DNA from: Paraphaeosphaeria minitans
Taxonomy: Eukaryota; Ascomycota; Dothideomycetes; Pleosporales; Didymosphaeriaceae
Assembly: GCA_015832175.1 (NCBI GenBank)
Contig: WJXW01000002.1
Span: 1,426,001 to 1,490,000, forward strand
Direction: 5' to 3'
DNA: 64,000 bases
Below are positions 1 to 10,754 of this stretch, one piece after another. Every line of letters begins with the position of its first letter. The first letter of the stretch is position 1. The notes beneath the pieces were generated by a model that was not told the DNA's origin, did no database searches, and was given only the letters and a program-made list of their open reading frames with translations. The position numbers and the translations under genes are program-made.

Positions 1-350
1 CGCGCTTCATCGCACATCAGACGGCCATCTTAAACACAATAAATCACTAAGCAGACGGCGTGCCCGACCTTGTGCAAGATCCTGTCCAGGATTTCCGCTT
101 CCGGTGTCAACGATGCGAACTGCACCACTAAGCCCGTAACGATCGACAGTGCTTACAGGCCTCGACTGAATGCTTGTCTCCAGCTGTTAACCCTCCACTA
201 CCATTCGCCAATGCTCCCAATGTGCAGCTGAAGGCTCGATGGATTATAAGCCCAGCCTTGGATGAGAAAGTCGAGAAAGCATCTACAGGCTCTCTTCAGA
301 CTCCTTGTGAACTGTCCGAGTCCTATTAGATACCTATTCAAAACTACACA
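1..350. other. Upstream region of the Zn2Cys6 gene, no gene seen
   Basis: I find no convincing coding frame in these 350 bases. They lie directly upstream of the transcription factor start at 351 and presumably hold its promoter. No clear TATA box is visible. Confidence 0.4.
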
Positions 351-2365
351 ATGACCGGTGTAGTCAAGAGCAACAGGTGCGGAACATGCAGAGACCGCAA
401 AGTCAAGGCAAGACATCCCATTATGCAAGTTTACACGCCACTGATAGCCACAGTGCGATGAAGTCAAGCCAGTGTGTGGCCCGTGCCGAAAAGGGAAGCG
501 AATATGCAAAGATCCAATCAGCAAAGTTAAATTCGCCCGACCAAAGGGCATATCTCCAGATGCGGCTCGCGAAAGCGAATGCATGATCGAGCCACTCTCG
601 CGCATGAGCATTGTCCGCTCCGTTCCCACCATTGAGGGTGGTTCCTTTCAGACACTGAGGATCGGACGCCGGAGAAGAGTGCTCGGAGGTGTAGCCAAGC
701 CGGATGCTGATGCCAGTCTTCCGCTGTCACGGCCTCCACAGCTGTCTACTGTCGAGTCGTTGCAAATGGCCATGCTGCAAAGCTTCAACCTGGGCCAGCT
801 TGGCTTGCGGCTTTCTGTAATGGCTGGGTTCATCGAGGATGTGCCACGCATGCTCGGCCAGTCGACGGCTTTCGACGACTCGATCGCTTGTCTCGTCAAT
901 TGTCATGGTCTTACACTCCGCGGTCAGCGACCCGCGGCTGATATGTCCCAAGGAATCTTGTATGCAAAAGCCCTCTTGAGCTTACAAGCTGCACTCACAA
1001 ATTCGGTCGAGAGCTATTCGGACCTCACTTTGGGTGCAGTGACCATCCTTGGCTACGTTGAGATAATCGGCGGCGGCTCTCGCATACCTCAAAGCGTCCA
1101 GCATGCGGGAGGTGCATGTAAATTGATAGAGGTGAGGGGTCCTTCTCACACTCAGTCGAAATTCGCAAAGGTCCTTTATATGGCCCAGCGAGGACAGAGT
1201 GTATGTATGTGTTTCACCCAATTTCAGTTCGGCAACCTCTGACCATCGACAAACGAACCTTGATTGAAACACCTCCAAATCTGCAAAACACATATACTCT
1301 CTCTCTCTCTCTCTCTCTTTCTCTTTCTCTCTCTCTCTTTCTCTCTTTCTCTCTTTCTCTCTTTCTCTCTTTCTCTCTTTCTCTCTTTCTCTCTTTCTCT
1401 CTTTCTCTCTTTCTCTCTTCTCTCTCTTTCTCTCTTTCTCTCTTTCTCTCTTTCTCTCTTTCTCTCTTTCTCTCTTTCTCTCTTTCTCTCTTTCTCTCTT
1501 TCTCTCTCTCTTTCTCTCTTTCTCTCTTTCTCTCTTTCTCTCTTTCTCTCTTTCTCTCTTTCTCTCTTTCTCTCTTTCTCTCTAACAAATGCAGGTCGTC
1601 GTCTCTATTATGCGCAACAAACCATGCTTCTTCAGCGAACCGGAGTGGAAAAGAATTTCGTACGAAGATCTCTATGAACGTGAAACCGACTTTTTTATCG
1701 ATGAGCTTTTGCGAGAGTTCACCGCATTGCCAGAACTGCTCGTCAATGTGCGAGCATTCTACCACTCGCCTGATGAGGTAGCGAGCTATCACATCTACCT
1801 CGAAGCCCTACGGCTCCGTGAGTCCCTGGGGCCGGTGACTGACTTCGTCAACCAAAAGCTACAAAACGGCCATGACATCGTGGAAGCGTCTTCAATGCTC
1901 GGAGATAGGTTCCTGACCACAATCTACCATTTTTCCAGTAGGGAACTGGGTCATGTTTGCACCTTTTCCTGGGGTGTTTCCATCGTTATCGACACCATCA
2001 TCGCGCGCTTTCTCCCTGCAAACACGGCCGCATCTGTAGTCAGCAACCTACAAGAGCAGTGTTTGCTGGCCCGCCAACGCATCTTCATGTCCTGTCAATA
2101 TTCACAGCAGTTTCGCCCCTTCGGCACCCAATTTCTTGCCGCTCCACTCATCATGGCGTACCGGGGCGCCACGGCCGAGGAAAGGACATGGATCATGCAC
2201 CAGCTGTGGCAGATAGGCGAGTTGATGACTGAAGTGGAGGTGGTTTGGGGTTCCGTCAGCCTGGAATATGTATCGAAGCTTTTCTACGGAGAGCCGATTG
2301 TTCTTCCTCCAGGTCGCGGAGGCAACGAAGACAGGGTGATCTACTGTGAGGAAAAGGACGGTTGA
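351..2365 (+). CDS. Zn2Cys6 fungal transcription factor
   Basis: Predicted 524-aa nuclear DNA-binding regulator, exons 351-407, 454-1200 and 1595-2365. The zinc cluster C-x2-C-x6-C-x6-C-x2-C-x6-C (Cys 10, 13, 20, 27, 30, 37) binds two Zn ions and forms only if a 46-nt GC-AG intron (408-453) is removed; a GT donor 5 nt upstream would shorten the second spacing to four residues. The rest looks like the helical fungal-specific regulator domain, and the second junction restores a typical stretch (RGQS then VVVSIMRNKPCFFSEPEW). The second intron (1201-1594, phase 0) is unusually long because it holds a 287-nt pyrimidine repeat. Target genes are unknown; neighbours give no strong hint. Confidence 0.85.
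1297..1583 (+). repeat. Intronic CTCTCTTT polypyrimidine microsatellite
   Basis: About 287 nt of almost pure C/T on the plus strand, beginning as (CT)n and continuing mostly as an 8-nt unit CTCTCTTT with a few shorter interruptions. It fills most of intron 2 of the Zn2Cys6 gene, ends 11 nt before the acceptor AG at 1593-1594, and so serves as an oversized polypyrimidine tract. The repeat is open in several frames, so automatic gene callers may translate it as Ser/Leu/Phe repeats. Confidence 0.95.
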
Positions 2366-2952
2366 CGGTGCGGTGCCAGCAGACAAGATTCAGCACTGGC
2401 AACCTGTCATAGCGTACCATGGGTGTCTCAGACATTCCAGCTTACGCGCCGGAGCCAAGTCTCCCATCGGCGTCAACCCTTCATTATTAGATACCACGGA
2501 CGCGATCTGATACAAAGGCCTCGGGGCCATCGATCCCCGCAGAGCCAGCGTGCAGGCGTGAAGGCCTGCGTGTCGTCAACGCGTTTCGCATTGATCGCCT
2601 TCATGCCCAGGATGCTGTTCGGCTAACGGGTCACATGCCGCCCCAGGATTGGTCGGCCGAGCTCACAAGCCACACGCGTGTCTTGTTTTTCCTGCACCAT
2701 GACGTCGAATTTCGTGGCGCACATCATCATCATCATCATCATCATCATCGCCAGCCGTCTCTTTGATCGCCAGCGCACCACGTATAATAAGGAGGCGTAG
2801 GCAGTGGCGGGGAGGTCAAATCTTTGTCTTCGTTCGGTCAGTCTCACCTACCTTGTTACCCTGCGCGAAGCACTTGCTCCGCCACACACTCTGCAACCGC
2901 TATCAGGAATATCACCACCTCTTTCGAGCAAACCTTCAACACCAACACCAAA
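2366..2952. other. Intergenic region with a (CAT)9 microsatellite
   Basis: No supported gene. It holds the 3' end of the regulator gene and the promoter of the next gene. A perfect CAT repeat of nine units lies at 2722-2748, about 200 bp before the next start codon. Confidence 0.6.
2722..2749 (+). repeat. (CAT)9 microsatellite
   Basis: Perfect trinucleotide repeat in the presumed promoter or 5' leader of the membrane protein gene starting at 2953. It is likely length-polymorphic between strains. Confidence 0.9.
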
Positions 2953-3555
2953 ATGACGTTCCTCGACGTCGCCATCTTGCCTCTGCGCGCGGTCCAGGCC
3001 GTCTTCTCCATCATCGTGCTCGGCCTGACAGCATACAGTACGTCCCCCAACACCTACCCAGCTCCCATCAACCACCCCTGGGTACTAACACCCCAAACAG
3101 TAATCGATGCCTACCGCGGCCCGGGTAGCTATGACTACTGGACGCCCGACTCGGTCGATTTCATGCTCTTCACCTCCATTTGGACCCTCCTCGCCGTCGC
3201 CTACCTGACCCTCGCGCCCAGCCGCTTTCCGGCCGCCGCGCACAAGTTCGCCATCATCGGCGTCGAAGCCGTCACCATGATCTTCTGGTTCGCGGCGTGG
3301 GTTGCGGTTGCCAGCTGGTGGGGCAACGTGTGGCACGGCGCTGGACACCACCCGGTGTGGTCGTCTGGCGTAGCGGCGATTGTGTTCAGCGTGTTCATCT
3401 GGTGAGTGATGCTCTGCATGATCGAGATGTGGATGCGGATGTGGGCTAACAAGGCTAGGCTTGCGTTTGTGGTTACCACCGTCGTTGCGGCGTTGCATGT
3501 GCGAAGGACGTCTAGGAACGACACTGCGCCGCCTCCGCAAATGCAGGGCGTCTAA
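2953..3555 (+). CDS. Small four-span membrane protein, MARVEL-like
   Basis: 160-aa protein, exons 2953-3037, 3101-3401 and 3459-3555; introns of 63 and 57 nt with canonical GTACGT and GTGAGT donors and a GCTAAC branch site in the second. Four hydrophobic segments are visible: residues about 8-28, 50-65, 75-100 and 115-140. The short polar C-terminus follows the pattern of fungal MARVEL-domain membrane proteins associated with plasma-membrane subdomains. The assignment rests on topology and size, since MARVEL proteins lack a strict motif. The polar tail is Pro/Gln-rich. The start has a good purine context (AAA before ATG). Confidence 0.65.
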
Positions 3556-4203
3556 GTCAATACGTGTAGTCATCTCACCAATCGAATGGGACGAAAAGAA
3601 ATGATTGCACCTGTCTTCGCCTGACGGCTTAAGCATCGTCTTCAATGTGTTTCACCCTCTTGTACGACCATGGCGCCAAATCTGATTGGCTTGCCAGCGC
3701 GGAGTTTGTTCGGTTGTTCCTTTCTTCATACTATACCCCTTGGAAGGTTGTAGCCTCGTGCTGTGTACCGGAATCTTAATGAATAATGCGTTGTGTACAT
3801 GTCAATATCATGTCATGAGCCTTGCTCACGGTGTGATGTTGTGATATCTTGTGAAAGTCACTTGCAGGGGAGATGCGTGGCGCGTCGCATCGGGCCATCG
3901 GCGTGAGAAACGGCGTGCCACGAACTGCACCAGTTCAGTCGTCACGACGCCTAAGCATAATTATAAGCCGACACACCTACACAGCCTTCATAGATGCGTA
4001 GGCCAACGGTGCTGCGGCTGCACTACGTACGACGCGACACGACGCGACGCGACGAGACGAGACGCCAACTCTCTACCAACCCCAGCCTCAGCACACGTCG
4101 AGTGTCCAACCTCCCATGCTCTCATCCACCCTCCCCACTCCATCCCAAACTCTCTTCCAATCCACCCAGGCCACGTCCGCCGGTCCCGCCTCCATCCCTC
4201 CCC
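3556..4203. other. Intergenic, no gene supported
   Basis: Holds the 3' flank of the membrane protein gene. A short GC-rich stretch of near-repeats (variants of CGACG and CGAGA, about 4030-4065) is the only local structure seen. Confidence 0.4.
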
Positions 4204-4458
4204 TCCGGACGCAGCGTGTACGTAGTCTGCGTATCCTTGTTCCCTCATCCCGCGCATACACGGCGAGTTCTCGTGGTCCACATACACCCAGCGCAGCGTC
4301 TGCGCCGTGGATGCGTCGTTGTCGACGGAGACGGAATGCATGCCCACGGCGTTGCCCATGTCTTCGGCGCAGTACCTGACGAATGCGGCGTTGCAGGTCA
4401 GATTTGCGAGGACGGAGTGTAGGGTGTCGGCGGAGTCGACGGAGATGGCATGTTTCAT
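4204..4458 (-). CDS. Possible exon of a small unknown protein
   Basis: The minus strand holds an open frame of about 85 codons starting MKHAISVDSAD and continuing to a plausible GTACAC donor near 4204. Third positions are strongly C/G-biased, as in real genes of this window, and it contains three cysteines. The frame runs on to 3988 but becomes low in complexity. An acceptor (TCGCAG) lies just upstream of the first Met, so this could be an internal exon. I recognise no domain and could not build a full gene with a signal peptide or terminal exon. It may be real, a relic, or chance. Confidence 0.25.
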
Positions 4459-4814
4459 GAGTCCTGCGATGCAACTGAATCATCGGGGGATGGTTTTTGG
4501 TCGAGCTGGAATTAACACTGGCTAGATTTTTGCAAACGCGTAAGTGCAACACGTAGACGGACAAGCTGGTCAACTCGTCACTTCATCTACGATATAGTTG
4601 TCGCGCACTCGGCAGCGCTGCTTTCTCTGATGGGCGTCTAGGTGCTCGGGGTTCGTCGTCGGTGGTTGGTGGTTTTGGCGCCGCTACGACACGCGGTTTG
4701 GGTTAGAACAAGCGCGACAACGCGTGCCTTCTCCGCCACGATGCCTAGGCGGAGCGAAGTGCTTGCTTAGCAGAAGCTTGCGAATTTCCTGCAGCTTGTT
4801 TCTACCCCATTGCA

Positions 4815-6360
4815 GTGATATGCCAGACTGTCTTCATCTCGCTCGGTGTCGATGAGTCTCAGCAACATCGAAAGATCCCGTGGTCTTCAAGCCTACATCC
4901 AACCCGTGGACATACGGAGACGACGACCTGGTCGCTTCGAATCGAACTTGGATGCCGCTCTAGTTTTCAGTTTCATCAGTCTTATGTCCTTCTGTGGTCG
5001 ACAATTTTCCAGTCGATGCATGGCTCAATCCGACCTGCATCTGCAACTGGTGCATACCGATTTTCGTGGGAAACGCCAGATCACTTCGACCAGGAATCGC
5101 AACGAACACTGGGGTCAGCAACGGCCATGTTGGCTAGATCGCACCTCCACATCAGTGCGACAGTACATGATGGGAAGACGTTGTGTTGTTGGCACTCTTC
5201 TTTCTCCAAGCTCTTCGCGAATTTCTCGGATCCGCATGCCGTAGATTTAATGATCGCATCGATGATTTATCCTTACGGAATCGGATAATGCTGTTTCATT
5301 AGTCTATGTGTGGTGTGATTGTGAGTACACACTGCCAATACGCTAATTGGTCACGTGTCATGATGACTGAGTAGCAGCAATGCAGCTGTAACTCAGGCGT
5401 GAACATCAGCGTCCAACGCGTGTTCATAGGTAAGGACTACGTACAAGGATACTTTCAATCTTTCGTTGGTGCCTCAGGGAGAGGCCCGTCAGTCGCATCT
5501 TCACGAAAAAAAATTTGTCCAAGACTTTCGGCTGTTCCTGGGCTGCGTGCCCAGGATATCACGCTCCTTTCAACAAGTTGACTTGCCGGAAGCCAAGCTC
5601 AAGTACTTGGCATGTTGGACGCTAGGCTCAACTTCCCTAGGTTCCTCTCATACGGGCCGCTCTCCACTGCACTAGCTTTTGTCCGCGACCCTTGTATATT
5701 CATCACCCTCACATGGGAAACCAGTATGGGGTCTCGCGTGGACATGTTGCTTCTCCAGAATTTACATTACGCGATGCCGGACTATCACTGGACTCGTTAC
5801 GGCGTGGAGAGTATGCAGGGCGAAAGTGGGCAGGCGCTTGAGGATGCATGGTTGGGAGGCATACTGCATACCCTCGCCGGCATACCTACCGACCAACCGC
5901 TTCCAACAGTCGATGCTCGACTGCCGCACTGCTCCATCAGGTGCTGGGCGTCGATGTCTTGAATGTACGCGAATAGATGGACAAGCTCATTCAGGTGCGA
6001 ACTGTGCCACTTGCCTGCTCATCCGGAGTTACACGCCCTGGCGCCTCGTCTTACCTCGTACCAAGCCGGCAAATAAGAAAGAGCCAAACCGTGCCGCACC
6101 CTCAAAATCTCATTGTTGGCCTTCCAGAACATGGGCGATCATCCGCTACATGTCGCGGCACCTGGCCACGGTGACTTTGAGAGTTTCTTGAAGGCATCGC
6201 GAGGACTAAATGCACGCGAGGGCTCTGCTGCTGCACCCACTTTTGTTACCGGGTGCTGGGAATCTGGTTGCAACGGCGATCCCAAGAACCAGCTCGAGCT
6301 TGCTTGGTACAATCTATTTGACGCCGCAATTGTGGACGGCGGAAAGCTCATCTAAGTCCA
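4815..6360 (+). other. Unassigned region of broken plus-strand frames
   Basis: Several plus-strand open frames of 70-160 codons follow one another in different phases (about 4815-5288, 5466-5675, 5612-5962, 6113-6355). Some passages look protein-like, for example MPDYHWTRYGVESMQ near 5775 and TFVTGCWESGCNGDPKNQ near 6240. I cannot join them into one gene with credible introns and recognise no family. A decayed gene is as likely as chance. Confidence 0.25.
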
Positions 6361-6818
6361 ACGTGACAAGATGAAGGTCTGTTCGATCTGTTGCTGACGC
6401 GCTTTCCCGTTCCTGATCCTTCCCATGCCTTGCAGGGCAGCGTTCCAATGCTTGAGAAAAAGCCTTCCCTAGAACCGAGAGACCCAGTAACACTCTGGGA
6501 ACGAGGTTTCGGCGCGCGACCGCGATATTCCGGCAGTCTGGCAACCCCAACACCACGTGTTGCCCGAGAGCGCAACTGGAACCCTCCAGAGTGCTTTACC
6601 GAAATCCGCCAAGGCAATAGGAATGCGTTTTGTGCTGCAGTCTCTTGCTCTACACAGGCCGTGATTTGTTCATAGAGGAGGTGTGCGTCTAAGCTTCGCC
6701 AAACCTGGACTACGGTTATTCGAGGATAAATGACACGAATTTAGCCGGTCACCAGGCCTGGGTACTCCTTCGGTACAGCCGGGCTGCCCTCCGGCTTAGG
6801 ATCTTACAATATGGTGGT

Positions 6819-6853
6819 CTGGGGAAGAGACCGGGGAAGGTGGCAGCGCGGGG
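6819..6853 (+). promoter_or_regulatory. Three candidate CreA/Mig1-type sites
   Basis: CTGGGG (6819-6824), CCGGGG (6831-6836) and GCGGGG (6848-6853) each match the SYGGRG consensus of the fungal carbon catabolite repressor CreA. They cluster within 35 bp just upstream of the TATA box of the sugar transporter gene. The sites are seen directly; binding is inferred. Confidence 0.5.
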
Positions 6854-6857
6854 AGAC

Positions 6858-6863
6858 TATAAA
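6858..6863 (+). promoter_or_regulatory. TATA box of the sugar transporter gene
   Basis: TATAAA, 77 bp upstream of the ATG at 6935, directly after the SYGGRG cluster. Confidence 0.6.
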
Positions 6864-6934
6864 GTGCATGGCTCTCTCGCCTGCCATGCTTGCAGTCAAG
6901 CGCGTCGCTCTCATACACTGACACCTTCGACAAG

Positions 6935-8753
6935 ATGGTCAAAGGAGAATCTGCGGACCCCATCGTCACTCGCCTCGTCGAGGAGGACAAGGTGCCATGG
7001 TACAGGAAACCTAACCTTCGGGTTATGTACGTTTACCTGTTCATGTGCTGCATGGGTGTCGAGATGACCTCTGGTTTCGACTCTCAACTCATCAACACGC
7101 TCCAGTTCTCGCAACCCTTCAACCATTGTAAGTCTCACATTCCCGGCAGTCGTAAGGATTCCATTAACAACTATATCAGATTTCGGCGACGGTTACAAGA
7201 ACGCAAAGGGCAAGTGGGCCATCGAAGATGGCCTTCTTGGTTTCATCTCCTCGTGCTACCAACTCGGTTCTATCCTCGCTGTTCCTATCGCCCCGTGGTT
7301 CAACCAACGATTCGGTCGACGATGGTCTATCATGACGGGTTCACTGATTATGTGTGTGGGGGCCATTCTACAGGGTTTCTCCCAGCATGGTATGAACATC
7401 CCGAGATATGCTTCAAGATACAATCTAACATAGGAATCTAGTTGGCATGTACATCATTGCTCGGATGCTGCTCGGTGTCGGAATCGTCTTCTGCATCATT
7501 TCCGGATCTGCCTTGATTGGTGAACTTGGTCACCCCAAGGAGCGTGCTTTCCTGACCTCGCTCTTCAACGCATCATACTTCGTTGGAGCTATCATTGCGG
7601 CCGCCATCGCTATCAAGACCGTTGAGATTACTGGAGACTGGAGCTGGCGTCTGCCTTCTCTGCTACAGATTTGCCCGTCTCTTCTCCAGATTGGCACTGT
7701 CTTGTGAGTTCGTCACTTCAGCTGTCAAGATCAAAAGCTAACAGCGTTGCAGCTTGATTCCTGAGAGCCCCCGTTGGCTCGTCAGCAAGGATCGCGATGA
7801 CGAGGCTTTCGCTATCCTTACTAAGTACCACGCCGAGGGCGATGCCAGCTCCGTTCTTGTGCAAGCTGAGATGGCCCAAATTCGATCCACCATCAAGCTC
7901 GAGCTTGAGCACTCCAAGCAATCCTGGATGGACATGCTCCGAACTGCCGGTATGCGCCGTCGTGTGCTCATTGCCTGCATGATGGGTCTCTTCACGCAGA
8001 TGAGCGGCAACACCCTGCTGTCCTACTACTCCAACCTTCTCTTCGAGATGATGGGATACGAGAGCGACTACGCCAAGACTCGCATCAATATTGCCAACCA
8101 GTGCTGGTCCTTGATCAACGGTGTCACCATCGCACTTATCGTTACCCGCTTCCGCCGTCGCTGGATGTTTATGCTTTCCGCGGGTAGCATGTGCCTTGTC
8201 TTCGTCAGCATGACCATCTCGTTCCATAGCCTCAAAGTTGCAAAGGACAACGGCACCAAGAACGGCCATGCGGCTATTGCTGCGCTCTTCTTCTACTTCG
8301 CCTACTCGCCATGCTACAACATCGGAAACAACTCGCTCACATACAGTAAGCCACTCCTTCCCCAACCCAACCCCATCATCCCGCTAACTCGCTGCAGCCT
8401 ACCTCGTCGAACTCTTCCCCTACGCCCAGCGTACCATGGGTATCGGTGTCGAGCAGATCTTCGGCAAGCTCGGTGGTTTCTTTTCCACCAACGTCAACCC
8501 CCTGGCGCTCAACTCCATCGGCTGGAAGTACCTCGCCATCTACTGCGCCTGGATCGTCTTCGAGTTGTTCACCGTCTACATACTCTACCCCGAGACGTAC
8601 AACCGCACGCTCGAGGAGCTTGCCTTCCTGTTCGAGGACAAGGAGCTCGCCGAGAAGCAGGCCGCCGCCGTCGAGAAGCAGATCCACGGGGGTGGCGAGC
8701 TCGGTGCCGTTGACGAGAAGCACATTGCTACCTACAATGAGCGCGCTATCTAG
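6935..8753 (+). CDS. MFS sugar transporter
   Basis: 537-aa, 12-span plasma-membrane sugar:proton symporter of the major facilitator sugar porter family. Exons 6935-7127, 7180-7389, 7442-7703, 7753-8345, 8398-8753; all four introns are 49-52 nt GT-AG. Family signatures are visible: GRRW in the loop between helices 2 and 3 (about residue 110), PESPRWL at the end of helix 6 (about 225), and PETYNRTLEEL after helix 12 (about 483), a variant of the usual PETKGRTLEE. It resembles the fungal hexose/lactose-permease-like group; substrate is not predictable. The promoter has a TATA box and three CreA-like sites, suggesting glucose repression. The length is normal and it appears intact. Confidence 0.93.
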
Positions 8754-9046
8754 ATGTTGGATGTTGCTGGTGTTTTGCTGGAGTGAGATTGCTTTGATGT
8801 CGCATACGTAGCTTTCAGTACCGCGGTGCTCGTTTGAGCTGGGCACGGCTAATCTACGTTCTTTTGCTCTTTGAAGAGTCTACCTAATCATGTTGTCTGT
8901 GGTGAAAACGAATGGATTCTCGGAGATGGTAGGTCTCGCACCATCAAGTGCTGTTAACGTCACGGTCTCAACATCGCCACACCACACCACTCGCAACAGG
9001 ATCTTCTCGCACGTAAGCCATCTCCGGCCACCATGCACGTGCCGAC

Positions 9047-10498
9047 TTACAGCCTCGCCTTCTCCTGAGAATCAAGTTCCCGCCTCACCGGCCCGCCTGT
9101 ACTCCCATCCCCCAGAAAAACTCCTCTGTCATCTTTGTACTCCGTCCGGAACCGCCATTTCTCGGCCAGATGCTCTGGGAGCTGCTTCTTCAAGTCCTGG
9201 GCCATGCACTCACCCAGAACAGGGAGGAACTTGAACGCGCTGGGGATTTAAATTAGCTCGTGCCTCATTGAATCGCTTCGCTCAGGGTGGTGTCTTACTG
9301 TCCGCTCCCTGCACCGCCAACGAACAGGTTCGTGTAGTCTGGGTGGTAGTCCATGATGAAATCGCCGCTCGGGGTGTCGGTGTACCAGCACAGCGCTGTC
9401 TTCTCGAACGGACGGTCCGCCAGTTCGGGCAGCATCTCGCGCAAGCCGCGGCGCAGGCGCAGCTCTCCATCTCCGGGGACGAAGTTAGGATGCGCCCGCG
9501 ATGCGAGTGGCGGCGAGGAGACGTTATCCTTCATCGGAGCGTGATCTGTCGTCTCTGGCGCGCGAGTGTAGCCCCACCCATGTATCGCGAACTTTAGCAG
9601 GCGCGTTTCCGCGTGCGGCGGGAAGTTGAACCAGCCGGCGCAGAAATTGGCATACATGAGGGGTTCCTGTATCGTTCCATCTCGGTCTCAGTAAGGCGCA
9701 GGTACGCTACTGTCTGCGCTGTAGCCAGTGTCGAGTTGTACATGTCTACAAGACCTGAGGCCCAGGCACCAGCTGCGAGGACGAAATGATCGCCTGAGAC
9801 ACATCAGTGGGAGAGAGTCCTCACGCCCTTGATGGTTCGCTGGGAGTCTGTTTCGAGACCTACAACGGTACCCGCACGGGCGCATGTGAATGATACGCCG
9901 AGCTCGATGCATTCATCGCGGAGCTGGATGACTGCTTTGCTGGCATCCGCCCATCCAGCTTGCTTGTTATTATAGCCGAAGGAACCCGGGGACGCGAGCT
10001 CTCCGCTCAACGTAGGATACGAGCGTCGTGCAGCTTGCGCATCATCGATCTTGGAGCACGGAAGCTTATGTTTCATGAGCGCTGCGGTCGTCTTGTCCAG
10101 CCAGGAATGGCCATGGGCGGTCGCGCTGCTGCCGATCAGAACAAAAGAAGCAGGAAAGAATTTTCCCTGTACCTTGACTCTTGTCATCTCTTGTATGCCT
10201 CATACGCCAGTTGCAGATAGTCTTAATCCCCGTACGGTAATCAAAACGCACCATGCGCGATATATTCGAACTGGAGCCATCCGGTACCTATCAGCATGAG
10301 TCAGGGAAGCGTCGTCCTGCAGAAAAGATTACATACAGGTACCATGTGTCTGTCCAAGACAGTAATTTTTTCAAACCCTTCCAGTGCGAGCTGACGAGCT
10401 GTAGTCAGTCCGAACACCCCAGCGCCGACAATGACGATTTTGCTCGAGTTCTGCATTCTCGGCAAGTCGGAAATCGGGTATGAAATTTGAATCTTCAC
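9047..10498 (-). pseudogene. FAD-dependent fructosyl-amine (amadoriase-type) oxidase pseudogene
   Basis: Decayed minus-strand gene of the glucose-methanol-choline-unrelated, D-amino-acid-oxidase-fold family that deglycates Amadori products. Visible family parts: N-terminal dinucleotide-binding IVIVGAGVFGLTTARQLAL (about 10455), HFVLAAGAWASGLVDMYNST (about 9750), and the C-terminal GHAFKFLPVLGE block (about 9230). Normal introns persist at 10288-10336 and 9240-9298. Lesions: a frameshift near 10225, an in-frame TGA at 10194-10196, a frameshift near 10160, an in-frame TGA at 9804-9806, and a frameshift near 9665. Five independent breaks exclude a functional enzyme unless the assembly is very poor here. 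The first ATG could be at 10498 or 10456. Confidence 0.85.
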
Positions 10499-10754
10499 GG
10501 TTTATTGTTGCGACCGACTTGTAACAAAACCCACACATGTAGACGGTGTTTCGCATGGTCGATGGCGACATCGGGGCTCAAATCAGCATCGGAAGGTAGG
10601 TAGCATCCGTAACGAGTGGGGCGCTAAGAGAACACCGGAAAACGAGGTGGTCATCTGCGCTGTCTATAACATCGATGAAATTGATATTGACGAAAATGAT
10701 TTTTAGACTGCACCAGTAGGGACTTGATTTCAGTGCGCCGAAGTCGTAACCACC

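Noticed and set aside
1203..1781. 192-codon Ser/Leu/Phe-rich frame through the CT repeat, and its Glu/Arg/Lys-rich antisense
   Set aside because: Both are translations of the pyrimidine microsatellite; the flanking exons splice across it in phase.
9807..9837. Reading the TGA region of the amadoriase as a 31-nt intron (GTGAGG to CTCAG)
   Set aside because: It is shorter than any credible fungal intron and shifts the phase, so an in-frame stop is the simpler reading.
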